A stretch of 64,000 nt of DNA from Nicotiana tabacum (taxonomy: Eukaryota; Streptophyta; Magnoliopsida; Solanales; Solanaceae), in assembly GCF_000715075.1 (NCBI RefSeq), contig NC_134101.1:136848237-136912236 (forward strand), in the 5' to 3' direction. This document shows, one piece after another, positions 10,620 through 21,290 of the stretch (positions are counted from its first letter, which is position 1; every line of letters starts with the position of its first letter). The notes under the pieces were generated by a model. It had not been told where the DNA came from. It saw only the letters and a program-made list of their open reading frames with translations, and made no database searches. The position numbers and the translations under genes were made by a program.

Positions 10620-11280
10620 CGGGTTACTATTTCGACCTTGCTCGAAATAACACCCCTACGGCCATCGGCCTTCGCCAAAAGAGAATTTCGACCTCGCTCG
10701 AATTATAACGGGTTACTATTTCGATCTTGCTCGAAATAACACCCCTACGGCCAACGGCTATCCTCAAAAGAGAATTTCGACCTCGCTCGAATTATATCGG
10801 GTTAATATTCCGACTTCGCTTGAAATGACACCCTTATGGCCAACGACCATCGCCAAAAGAAAAATTCAACCTCGTTCGAATTGCAACGGGTTACTATTTC
10901 AATCTTGCTCGAAATAACACCCTTACAGCCACTAGCCATCGTCGAATCAAACAGGTCACAATTCGATCATGCTCGAATTAACACCTTTACGACCACTAGC
11001 CATCGTCAAAACAAGTAGGTTACAATTCAACCTCATTCGGAACAACACCTTGCTCGGAATAACACCCCTACGGCCAACGGTCATCGCCAAAAGAGAATTT
11101 CGATCTCGCTCGAATTATAACGGGTTACTATTTCGATCTTGCTCAAAATAACACCCCTACGGCCAATGTCCAACGGCCATCGCCAAACAAAAAGTTCGAC
11201 TTCGCTCAAATTATAACAGGTTATAACTCCGACCTTGCTTGAATAAACACCTTTACAGCCACCAACAGTCGTCAAATAAA
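10620..11280 (+). repeat. 90-bp tandem repeat array of Tat copy 2
   Basis: The phrase caccccta(c) recurs at 10650, 10740, 10829 and 10918, then with shorter spacing as units become truncated. Units contain ttcgacctcgctcgaa-type inverted motifs, tcgaaataacac and ggccatcgcc. Motif order and period match the array at 1-915, though the sequences are strongly diverged. Confidence 0.9.
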
Positions 11281-11480
11281 AAAAAGTTTGAACTCGTTCA
11301 AATTTAAGCCAGAAATTAACTTCGCCCAAAACGGTGATTCTAAGTTCGAATTCGTTCAAATTTAAGTCAGAAATTGACTTCGCCCAAAATGGCGACTCCA
11401 AGTTCGAACTCGTCCAAATATAAGTCAGAGCTTGACTTTGCCCAAGATGGCGAATCTCAATTAGACCTCTTTTGAATTGA
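11281..11480 (+). repeat. About 58-bp tandem repeat, three to four copies
   Basis: Units run agttcgaactcgttcaaat, then ttaagtcagaaattgact and tcgcccaaaatggcga, at about 11285, 11343 and 11401, with a diverged unit after. It abuts the 90-bp array. Confidence 0.75.
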
Positions 11481-11888
11481 GGCTGAATTCGCCCGAACTG
11501 ACGAGCCAAAAGTCAATCTCGCCAGAATTGGCAAATCCAAAATGACTTCATTCGGACTCATACGATGGGATCCTACCCAATCAGCTCAAGGTCGATTTCC
11601 CAACTAAAAATATCAGGGACTCCTCACAAAGAAATTCGAAGGTCTACGCCAAAAAGAGAAATATAACAAAGGGGAGGGATAGAAAAAGAAAATAAAATGG
11701 TACGCAAACAAAGGCAAAGCAACTGTTTTATTTAAATACACGTGCGCAACAGCCGCACCTTACAAAAGACCAAAACAGGCCCCCAAAATAAAAAGAAACA
11801 ACAAAACAAACAAAAAAATTATAAAAGTTGCAACAACTTTTCACTCGGCGTCATTGATGTGCCGTAGAATTTCGGCATAATCGATACC

Positions 11889-13166
11889 AATTGCTTAGAT
11901 TTTCACTTGTCTTTTAATGCATCTTTAGTTAATTCTGATCAAGTTTGGTTCTTTTGTAGTGCATGAGCTTGAAGACCCGAAAACATGGAAAAGAAGTCAA
12001 AAAGTCACAAAAAGATGGATATGCTACAAGTATGCGGCCGCATAATTCACATACGGACCGCATAACTGACATGGTGATTGCAAACAGGGACAGACTTTTG
12101 GCCAAATGAAGAAGAAAATATGCGGTCAATTATGCGGTCGCATAACACCTATGTGAGCCACATAATGGTCTCATAACTCCAGTAGAAGAAAGTTCTCAAC
12201 ATGTTATGCGATGGAATATGCGGTCGCATAACACATATGCGGACCGCACAATTGTTATGCGACTGAAGCAAGAACTGGAACTCAGCAAGTCTGCGATGCA
12301 ATGAAGAATGCAGACCGCATAACTGGTCTACGACCATTATGCGATCGCATAAGCTAACTGGAGGGGCATTTTTGTCCGATTTTGACTACAATTTTTGGTC
12401 CACTATAAAGAAAATAACTAGGGGTTTTGTGGGTCATTCAAGTCTGAAACAAGGTCCTACTTAGAGAGCATTGAATACTCCATTTATTTGGAAGGTTGTG
12501 AAGAAGGATGTAATGTTAATAGGTGTTTAACATTGAATATATATAATGGTTAGTTGATATTTATTCAATTCTTGTTCTTTATTTATGGTTGGTGGTTACA
12601 AACATTAATCTATTCCATTTTACTCTTTCTTTACTTGAAAAAGTGAGTTAGGGTTTGGTAGAATTGAATATCAAGAACTTAAGACTTTAAATCTTTTTTA
12701 ATAGAACCGCTTAGGAATAAATGGGTTCTACTTGGTATAAATTGGTTGTTCTTAAATTGCAACTCTTTTGTATTTGGAAAAATCATAAAGGGAAAATACT
12801 ACTCAATTATTGGAAAATATTGGGTAGTCATTTAGAAATCATTGCATATCAAAGGACCTTCCATTAGAAATATATCATATTAACACTGATAGCGTTACAT
12901 TCCATTGATGGGGACACAACTTTAGTTTCCTTAATCAAATAATTTACATTCTCAAAATTACAATTAGTTACCTCTTTAATTCACAATCATATCATTCTCT
13001 TGTTACGTTAACGGAATAGAATTGCGACCTAAGTCAAGTTCCACACTACTAAAGTAACCTTTTCACACCATATTCCCTGTGGGATTCGACCCCAACATTG
13101 TTGGGTTATTATATTTGACACCGACCGCCTTACACTATTTAATTAAAGTATAATTTGAGCGTATCA
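11889..13166 (+). repeat. Probable 5' LTR of the Athila element
   Basis: Its end is set by gtatca at 13161-13166, just before the primer-binding site. Its start is inferred from where Tat copy 2 sequence stops. A cluster of tatgcggtcgcataa palindromes lies at 12020-12360. With no second LTR the ends cannot be confirmed. Confidence 0.5.
12020..12360. repeat. Cluster of short palindromes (tatgcgNNcgcata type) in the Athila LTR
   Basis: Examples: atgcggccgcat (12032), atgcggtcgcat (near 12133 and 12217) and atgcgatcgcat (near 12340), interspersed with half-sites such as ggaccgcataa. The same motif class recurs at 18840-19100 and 19610-19900. Confidence 0.85.
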
Positions 13167-13171
13167 AATTT

Positions 13172-13190
13172 TGGCGCTGTTATCAGGGAA
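13172..13190 (+). other. Athila primer-binding site
   Basis: tggcgctgttatcaggga lies a few bases after the LTR end. It is a diverged form of the tggcgccgttgcc-type site usual in Athila elements. Confidence 0.65.
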
Positions 13191-13286
13191 TACGGTTTTG
13201 GAATTACTAATTAGTGTGCGCTTTACTTTATGTCTTCTTCTATTCCATCACACTTTGCTTGTTTTGCTTGGTATAGATAGGAAAAC

Positions 13287-14673
13287 ATGGCTGAATATGA
13301 GGAAGAAATGGAAGAAAATCCTTTTGCGGACATAGATAAGTACATTGAGTATACAAATGCTATTGTACCTCTCATAGTTGGCGCTGCTACTTTCAAGGTG
13401 GAACATGGTTTAATCCTAATGCTCAAAGCGGAGGGGTTTTTCAGGAATTCCACTGATGATGATCCGACACAACATCTTGGAAAATTCTTGGGTGTCTGTG
13501 CGATGCACAAGCAGAACAACGGATGATGCCCTAAGGTTGAGGGTGTTCAAGTACTCACTAGCCGGGGAAGCAAGGAAATGGCTTCAAAATATGCCACCAA
13601 ATTCCATTCATTCTTGGACTGAACTTGTCCGAGCATTCTTAGCTAAATGGTTCCCGCAAAGCAAGAAATCTGAGCTCCCTGATAAAATTTTCTTTTTCAA
13701 GCAACTACCTGGAGAGCATCTACATGAGGCATGGGAGCAATTCAAGTTATATTTGGTGAGGTCGCATAATTATGGTTTTCCGTAGTCTATCTTGTTGGAG
13801 AAATTCTACATGAGTTTAGATGCTATGAACCAATCTATAGCCAAGAATACAGCTGATGGATCTTTTATGGATAAGACTTTTGCAAGGATCACACAAATCC
13901 TTGACAAAATGGCAAAACATAACCAAGCATGGCACTCATAGGACACCACAGGTGGAATTACATATGATACTCCCTCGTTGACCAACATGATTAAGGAGAA
14001 CCAAGAAAGAGATCAAGTAATTGCAGGGCTTGCCACCATTGTCAATGTGTTGACAAAAATGTTCATTCAAAGCCAAACGAAGAAGGTAAATGTGGTGAAA
14101 GATGTGCAACCCTCATCAAATGAAGATTATGAGGAAGCAAACTATGTCAACAACTCTCAAGGAGGCTATCAAAGGCAACAATACCAAGGTTAAGGACAAC
14201 AAAATCAATGGAGGCCTAACCAGCAAGGGCAAGACAACCAACAGTGGCGAAATGACCAAGGTAGCTCAAACCAAGGGAATTGGAATAACAACAACTTCTT
14301 AAATCGGAGTTCAAACCCTTATGTTCCACCTAAGGGGCAATATTCAAATCAAGGTTCCTCAAGTGATTCCAAGTTGGAAAGCATGCTTGAACGGGTATTG
14401 CAAAATCAAGAAAGGTCCGACACTTTTATAAGGAATATGACCAAGATTGTTGGTTCTAATACCGAATCCATTCAAATATTGGAGATGCAAATGAGAGATC
14501 TCTCTAAGGAACAAAATCCAAAGCAAAAAGGGACACTTCCAAATGACATAATTGCAAACCCAAAGGGTAGTGGGAGTGGTTCAACTTCTGATATCATGGC
14601 AATTACTACTCGGAGTGGGAAGGTACTACAAGGAGAGAGTGAACAAGTGGTTGAAGTAGAAGAGTCCGAATAA
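13287..14673 (+). pseudogene. Athila gag (capsid/nucleocapsid), degenerate
   Basis: Starts at the ATG at 13287 (MAEYEEEMEENPFAD). The capsid region includes the Athila-type stretch DDDPTQHLGKFLGVC, then after a frameshift near 13510 continues as KYSLAGEARKWLQNMPPN and WFPQSKKSELPDKIFFFKQL. Further stops occur near 13782, 13939, 14191 and 14671. A Q/N/G-rich stretch (about 14150-14350) is usual for the end of Athila gag; no intact CCHC knuckle is seen. The protein would form the retroelement particle, but this copy cannot encode it intact. Confidence 0.75.
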
Positions 14674-15728
14674 GTGGTTGAGGCACAAGTTGAAGAGCCA
14701 ATTGTTGTTGAAGCTAAAAAGGTTCCGGAAGAGTTGAAAGTTCAAGAAATGAATCGAGAAGAGGTAAAGGAAAAGGTAAAAGAGACATCAAAAACTCTAC
14801 CACCTATTCCTAGACCTCCTCCTCCTTTCCCTCAAAGACGTGCTAGGAAGGTTGATGATAACAAACTCGAAAAGTTCTATGACATTCTCAAGCAGTTATC
14901 GGTGAATATCCCATTTGTGGAAGCATTTCAAGAGATGCCAGGTTTTGCTAAGTAGTTGAAAGACTTGATCACCAAGAAGAAAACCACCAAGAATGAAGTG
15001 GTAAATGTGACTCACCAGGTTAGTTCCATCATTGCAACAACCACCGTTCAAAAGAAAGAAGACTCAGGGCTTTCACCATTCCATGCACTATTGGGGCGCG
15101 TGATTTTGCAAGAGCTCTTTATGATAATGGGGCTAGCATCAACTTAATGCCTCTTGCTATTTACAAGCAATCGGGGTTAGGTATGTCGATACCTACAAGT
15201 ATGAGGTTGCAAATGTTCGATCGTTCCATAAAGAGACCGGTGGGAATTGTCGATGATGTGCTTGTGAAAGTGGGAGAGTTCCATTTGCCCGCCGATTTCG
15301 TATTCCTTGATTGTGTAGTTGATAAAGAGATCCCTATCATCTTGGGGAGAGCATTTCTTGCCACAGGAAGAGCATTGATGGATTCGGAACGGAATGAGAT
15401 CAAGTTCCGTATGAATGATGAAGAGGTCACATTCCAAGCAAGAAAGGGTATGAAACTTCCACATGAATATGAAAGCATCTCGGTGATTGATGTTGTTGAT
15501 GAGGTGGAAGATGCAGTTGAAATGAAGATGGAAGAACAATGCCTCGGTGAGGTGTTGGCGGCTATTTTGGTAAATTTCGAAGGCGAAGATATGGAGGGGT
15601 ACATGGAATCAGTAAATACATTGGAAGGGCTTGGGTCCTACACTTATGCTCCAAAGAAACTCTCTCTCGACTTGGAGAATAAAGTCACTCCTCTCGCAAA
15701 GCCTTCAATTATTGAGCTGCGCAACTAG
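14674..15728 (+). pseudogene. Athila aspartic protease region
   Basis: A low-complexity linker (EEVKEKVKETSKTLPPIPRP) leads into the retropepsin. The catalytic motif is intact as DNGASINLMPL (15129-15161), followed by the flap and hydrophobic core (PADFVFLDCVVDKEIPIILG), the usual Athila protease layout. A frameshift between about 15060 and 15110 separates it from upstream gag. The frame from 15147 stays open to 15728 and stops within the linker to reverse transcriptase. Confidence 0.75.
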
Positions 15729-17066
15729 AGCTCAAACCACTTCCACCGCACTTGAGGTATAAATTTCTTGGCTCAAATGACACTCTACCGGTAATCGTTT
15801 CTTCTTTGTTGAAAGATGTGCAGGTAGAACAATTATTGAATGTCTTGAAGAAGCAGAGGCAAGCTATTGGGTGGACAATTGTGGACATCCAAGGGATTCT
15901 CATCGAAATTTGCGAACACAAGATCCAATTGGAGAATGAGAGTAAACCAAGTGTGGAGCATCAATGAAGGTTAAACCCTTCCATGCAGGAGGTGGTAAAG
16001 AAAGAAATCATCAAGTGGTTGGATATCGGGGTAGTCTACCCTATTGCCGATAGTTCTTGGGTGAGTCCGGTGCAATCTATGCCGAAAAAAGGAGGCATGA
16101 CCGTGATTGAAAATGATAAAATTGAGCTCATCCCAACAAGATTAGTGACCGGATTGAGGGTTTGTATGGATTACCGAAAGCTAAACAATGCTACGAGCAA
16201 GGACCATTTGCCTATGCCTTTTATTAATCAAATGCTTGATCGGCTAGCGTGAAGGTCATTCTACTGCTTCTTGGATGGATACTCCGGCTACAACCAAATC
16301 AATATTTCATTGGAAGATCAGGAAAAGACAACATTCACTTGTCTAGCCGGATGCCATTTGGGCTATGCAACGTTCCGGCTACATTCCAAAGGTGCATAAT
16401 GTCAATCTTCTTAGACATGGTGGAAGATTTCTAGAGGTATTCATGGACAATTTCTCTGTCGTGGGTAATTCTTTTGAGCATTTTCTAGACAACCTTAGAC
16501 AAGTGCTTAAGAGATGTGAAGAAACAAACCTTGTGCTAAATTGGGAGAAATGCCACTTCATGGTAGACGAGGGCATTGTTTAGGTCCACAAAATTTCCAA
16601 ACAAGGCATAGAAGTTGACCGGGCAAAGATCGAGATCATTTCCAAGCTTCCTCCACCTACTTCAGTTAAAGGTGTCCCAAGTTTTTTGGGGCATGCCGGC
16701 TTGAATAGGCATTTCATCAAGGACTTCTCCAAAATTGCAAATACCATGTGCAAACTCCTTGAGAAAGATGCAAATTTTGTATTTGATGAGAATTGCCTCA
16801 AAGCCTTTGAGGAATTGAAAGAAAAGCTCACCACGACACCTATTATTGTCACCCCCGATTGGTCTCTTCAATTCGAACTCATGTGTGACGCTAGTGGTGT
16901 AGCTATTGGGGTGGTGCTTGGACAACATCATAACAAGATTCTTCACCCTGTCTATTATGCAAGCAAGACACTCAATGGCGCTCAAATGAATTATACTGTG
17001 ACAGAGTAGGAACTTCTTGCATTGTCTATGCTTTTGAGAAATTTCGGGCTTATTTGTTGGGGCCAA
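15729..17066 (+). pseudogene. Athila reverse transcriptase and RNase H, inactivated
   Basis: Fingers/palm motifs are visible in three frames: EIIKWLDIGVVYPIADSSWV, LRVCMDYRKLNNAT, then after a frameshift near 16245 DGYSGYNQINISLEDQEKT, and in another frame MPFGLCNVPATFQRC. The catalytic box reads FMDNFSVVG (about 16441-16467); the family expects two adjacent aspartates, so D to N would abolish polymerisation even without the frameshifts. RNase H follows (ELMCDASGVAIGVVLGQ, KILHPVYYASKTL, stop at about 17008). Confidence 0.85.
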
Positions 17067-17067
17067 A

Positions 17068-18628
17068 GTGATAGTATACACCGACCATGCTGCTCTTCGC
17101 TATCTTATGGCGAAGAAGGATTCTAAACCAAGATTGATTCGGTGGGTCCTTTTGTTGCAAGAGTTTGACTTCGAAATCAAGGATCAGAAAGGGTCAGAAA
17201 ATCAAGTTGCGCATCACCTATCTAGGCTTGAAGAGGTTGGGAGACCAAAAGAAGATCTTGAGATCAATGATGCTTTTCCAGATGAACACGTATTGACATT
17301 GTCTAACACATTTTCTCCTTGGTATGCCAACATCGCTAACTTCTTGGTTAGTGATCTTATTCTCGATGGATTGGAAGGTTGTCAAAAGAAAAAGTTCTTG
17401 CGAGAGTGTAGGTGTTACTATTGGGAGGAAACCTTTTTGTTCCGTAATTGTATCGACAATAACATCTGGCGGTGTGTTTCGAAAGATGAGGTAATGCCAA
17501 TTTCTCAAGGCATGCCATGATTCGCAGGTTGGGGGTCATCATGGAGGAAATCGGACGACGACAAAAGTGCTTGAATGTGGCTACTATTGGCCAACGATCT
17601 ACGAAGATGCAAATCAAATGGTCAAGGTATGTGACCAATGTCAAAGACAAGGATCAATATCTAAAAGACATAAGATGCCAATGAATTTTGTATTAGAAGT
17701 TAAGATCTTTGATGTATGGGGGATAGACTTTATGGGCCCCTTTGTGAGCTCGTATGGCATGACCTACATCTTGGTGGCTGTGGACTACGTCTCTAAATAG
17801 TCTAGGCAATTACCTTACCTAACAATGAAGTAAGGAGTGTGACACATTTTTGAAAAAGAATATATTCACACGGTTTGGTACTCCAAGGGCCATCCTGAGT
17901 GATGGTAGGTCTCATTTCTGCAACAAGGCTTTCGCCGGGCTGCTTGAAAAATATGGTGTAAAGCACAAGGTGGCCACACCCTATCATCCTTAGTCGAGTG
18001 GTCAGGTTGAAGTTTCAAACAGAGAAATCAAGAACATCCTAGCAAAAACTGTCAATGCAAACAGGACCGACTGGTCAAGGAAGCTAGATAACGCGTAGTA
18101 GGCATATCACACAACATATAAGACCCCCATTGACACTTCACCGTACAGGTTGGTTTTTGGCGAAGCTTGTCACTTGCTAGTGGAACTTGAACACAAATCC
18201 ATGTGGGCTTTGAAGAAGCTGAATCTTGACTGGGCAGAGGTTGCGAACCTGAGGATGACACAAGTCAATGAGATGGAAGAATTCCGTATCCATGCCTATG
18301 AGAGTGCAGCCATGTACAATGAGAGGATGAAGTTTGTCCATGATAAAAAGATCTTGAAGCGAGAGTTCAATTCTGGTGACTTGGTCTTACTCTTCAATTC
18401 AAGACTCAAGTTATTTCCGGGTAAACTCATGTCCAAATGGTCCGACCGTTCAAAGTTGTGAGTTTGTTTCCCTATGGCGCTATTGAACTGGAATCGGAGG
18501 ATGGGACTCGAACTTTCAAGGTAAATGGACAACGAGTCAAGCATTACCTCGGTACCACAGGAGAAAGGCATTTGATACAACAATTTGCTCTAAGGGATAG
18601 TCCAACAGTAGCTCCCACCAAGGAATAA
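17068..18628 (+). pseudogene. Athila RNase H end and integrase, degenerate
   Basis: RNase H/tether motifs ([20 protein letters not shown], then [16 protein letters not shown]) precede the integrase. The zinc-binding HHCC region is split by a frameshift near 17520: GGHHGG, then CGYYWPTIYEDANQMV and CDQCQRQGSISKRH. The catalytic core begins FDVWGIDFMGPFVSSYG; stops follow at about 17798 and 17992, and the DDE core continues in other frames. The C-terminal part (18150-18461, then 18437-18628) includes [17 protein letters not shown] and ends near GERHLIQQFALRDSP. Not functional. Confidence 0.8.
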
Positions 18629-18639
18629 TCCAAAAGGAG

Positions 18640-18710
18640 TCAACTGCGTCATGCCGCGACGTTAAATCAAGCGCTTCTTGGGAGGAAACCCATGTGTAGT
18701 AACATTTTTT
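18640..18710 (+). other. Conserved Athila post-pol motif
   Basis: The stretch around atgccgcgacgttaaatcaa and gcgcttcttgggaggaaacc is a near-invariant sequence that I recognise just downstream of pol in many plant Athila-type elements. Its function is not established; an RNA structural or processing role is conceivable. Confidence 0.55.
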
Positions 18711-18839
18711 TGGAGTTTTTTTATTATTTACATAAATTATATTAAACAACTTTACGTGTGTGCTAGAGTACAGGTAAAATATCATGAACATGGTCCTAGT
18801 GCTGAAGATATTGAAGGAAATAGAGGTCTAGATTGAGCA

Positions 18840-19900
18840 AAAACTATGTGGTCGCATAATGACTATGCGAACCACATAGTCATCGGAGACTCAGGTAGAA
18901 AGTTTGGCTAAATTAGTTGTCAACTATGCGGTCATTTTTCATTTATGTGGCTCGCATATGCACTTTGCGATCGCATTTTGCATCGCATATTATTTCTAGG
19001 CTGCCCAGTCACAAGTCCACTGCATAACACTTATGCGATCGCATATTGTGTTATGCAATGAACTTATGCGCCTATCTGCCAGATATAAACCTAACCCACT
19101 CTCTGCACACACTCACGTTTGAACAAAATCAAGAAAAATAAAGGAAAGAAAAAAAGAAGAAGAAAAGAATACTAAAATATGCTAAGGACGAACCAGGAAA
19201 GGATCAAAACAAACTCACAGTATTTCTCATTTCCATTTTCAAATCCTCGAGTTTCAGGTATGACTTCTGGTTTCTATTCTCTTCTCTTCACTCTCGTTCT
19301 TCCTTCTTGTTCTGCCTCTTGTGAATCTAACCTAACTCGAATGCCATGAATATCTGAAGTTGTGTGCTTATAAATGGTCAAAATGGGTTAAATTGGTAAC
19401 TGGCATGATAGTATAGTATGGGCTTTTGATTTTCTTTGGTGAGGAGTGAATTGAGGAATTGTTTGTGTGTTATTTTCTCAAACCAAAGAGGGGGAAGTCT
19501 GAGTACCCCTCTCTCTCTTGTAAAATTGAGCAATGGGCTTTAGATTTTAAATGGGTGTCAATGGGAACCTACGTGATTTGGGAAAGGAAAATTTTTGTGA
19601 AGAAGATGACTTCTGCGGGCCGCATAATCTCTTTGCGGTCCTCATAATCATCGCATATGACCCCTACCTTGCCCTAAGTTAGAACAGGTTATACGATTGC
19701 TTTTGCGATCACAGACCTGTTATGCGGTCCGTATATGTGCCGCTGACTGAGGCAGAACTTCAGGCTTTCTAGCCTTCCATTATGCGGTCACTTTGCGATC
19801 GCATAACCACTTATACGGTTGGTTTTGTGATTGCATAACTGTTGATGACTTTATTCTTCTACACATATGCGATGGTTATGCGATCCGCATAACCCATTGC
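18840..19900. repeat. Two further clusters of tatgcgNNcgcata palindromes between pol and the third ORF
   Basis: First cluster 18840-19100 (tatgtggtcgcataatg, ttgcgatcgcattt, tatgcgatcgcata). Second cluster 19610-19900 (gggccgcataat, tatgcggtccgtata, ttgcgatcgcataa, tatgcgatccgcataa). They match the LTR cluster at 12020-12360 in motif but not in overall sequence order. Confidence 0.8.
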
Positions 19901-20007
19901 ATAGTAGGTTTAATTTTTTTTTTATTTTGTTCTTTTTCTTTTGTCTCTGATGACTTTCCCTAACCTATTTCACTCACTCCTACAATGTTTCATCAACAGG
20001 AATGGAA

Positions 20008-21290
20008 CCAAAGAAGTCCAATCCAATACAATCAATGCCCAGTCGTAGACAAAAAAAGGGCTGCAAATCCTAGCCAACCTGCAACACAAGCCAAACGTAA
20101 GTGGGCTCATGCACTCCGCATTACTACGGAGCACTCCTCCTAGTCTGAAGAGGAGGAGTCATAGAGTGACCTCGGACCTACTGTTGATCTACAGACTGAG
20201 GCACGAAGGAAGCTAGAGGAGGACCTTAACCTCCGGTTTGAGGTCATGGGCTCCCTATATTTATACAAATCAGGGCTTTCAAAGAGGAAAATTCTCGACA
20301 AAAAGCAATTGAGCTTAAATGGACTGTTGGAGCATTACCCTCACATACTCGAGAACATCAAGTAGAGGAAGTGGGAGTTCTTCACTGAGGTCCCGGATGA
20401 ATAAAATGAGTCAGTTGTGAGGGAGTTTTATGCTTCATATGGTGCCTCAAGGAGTGCTTCACAGAAGCGCAACATGATCTTTTCAAAGTCTGTCCTATTG
20501 CGATGGGTTGAAGTTAGTTGTGGTGCTGAGACGATCAATGAACGGTATTTCGAGGATTGGCGGTCATACACAGCTGAATATGATGCTAAGGTCGCCAACA
20601 AACACAATGAGCGTTCCTGGGTTGCCTCCCTCATAACAAAGGGGAGACCGGCCTAGACTGACCCTAAACACAAAATTTTCAAGGATCATCTCACAAGGGA
20701 GGGTCGCTACTGGCTTAGGTTTGTTACATCCCGTCTGATGCCGTCCAGAAATGAAACTGATATCAATATTGAGAAAGCACTCCTCATTGCGTGCATCATG
20801 ACAGGGATCAAGATTGATGTGGGGGAGATAATATTCCAAGAGCTGGGAATTAGAGCCAACTAGAAACAAACCTCACTTCCTTTCCCCTGCTTGATCACTG
20901 CTTTTTGCCAAGCAGCAAGTGTGCCTCATCTGCCTAGGCATGACAAAATGGAGAAGGCTACCAAAGACATCGACATCATGAGAATCAATGGCGTAGTAGT
21001 AATGGAAACTGCAACTCAGTTAGAGACTCACATTCCTCCTCCAGCAGATATAGCAGCATCAGAGGTCCCAGCACTGCCGGACACCTCTCAGGCCCCAGCT
21101 ACCTCCACAACCACTCCACAGCCCTCTACTGCACAAGCCCGGGTCCTGTTACTAGCTCTGTCCAAGCTGGGTCTACTTGCTCAGCATGCCAATGCTAAGG
21201 TAGACCGGCTTACCAAGGAAATTCCCAACCTCATCCGTCAAACATTGACCCCTATCCAATCCTCAATGACTGTTCTTCAACAGTAACATC
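20008..21290 (+). pseudogene. Athila third ORF (env position; putative plant transposon protein domain), degenerate
   Basis: A frame starting MEPKKSNPIQ at 20008 decays early. The recognisable domain runs from about 20230 (LRFEVMGSLYLYKSGLSKRK) through REFYASYGASRSASQKRNM to GRYWLRFVTSRLMPSRNETD and EKALLIACIMTGIKIDVGE. This resembles the putative plant transposon protein family (PF20167) found in the third ORF of many Athila copies. In-frame TAG/TAA stops lie at about 20368, 20401, 20654 and 20861. A Ser/Thr/Pro-rich then coiled-coil-like tail follows (20891-21286). The function of this ORF is unknown, and envelope identity should not be assumed. Confidence 0.65.

Larger units (their letters stand above)
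8835..11888 (+). mobile_element. Tat-lineage Ty3/gypsy retrotransposon copy 2, internally deleted and truncated
   Basis: It consists of a 5' LTR (8835-9515), a primer-binding site, about 700 bp of leader-like sequence, three tandem-repeat blocks (10400-11480) and the start of an antisense-ORF 3' end (about 11690-11888, comparable to 1050-1150 of copy 1). Gag-pol is absent, so the middle is deleted or the copy is non-autonomous. The right part is lost where the Athila element begins near 11889. The 90-bp repeats are homologous to those at 1-915, placing both copies in one broad family. Confidence 0.65.

Noticed and set aside
20008..21290. Athila third ORF as a retroviral-type envelope gene
   Set aside because: No signal peptide or transmembrane segment is visible. 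The recognisable domain is a plant transposon protein of unknown function.
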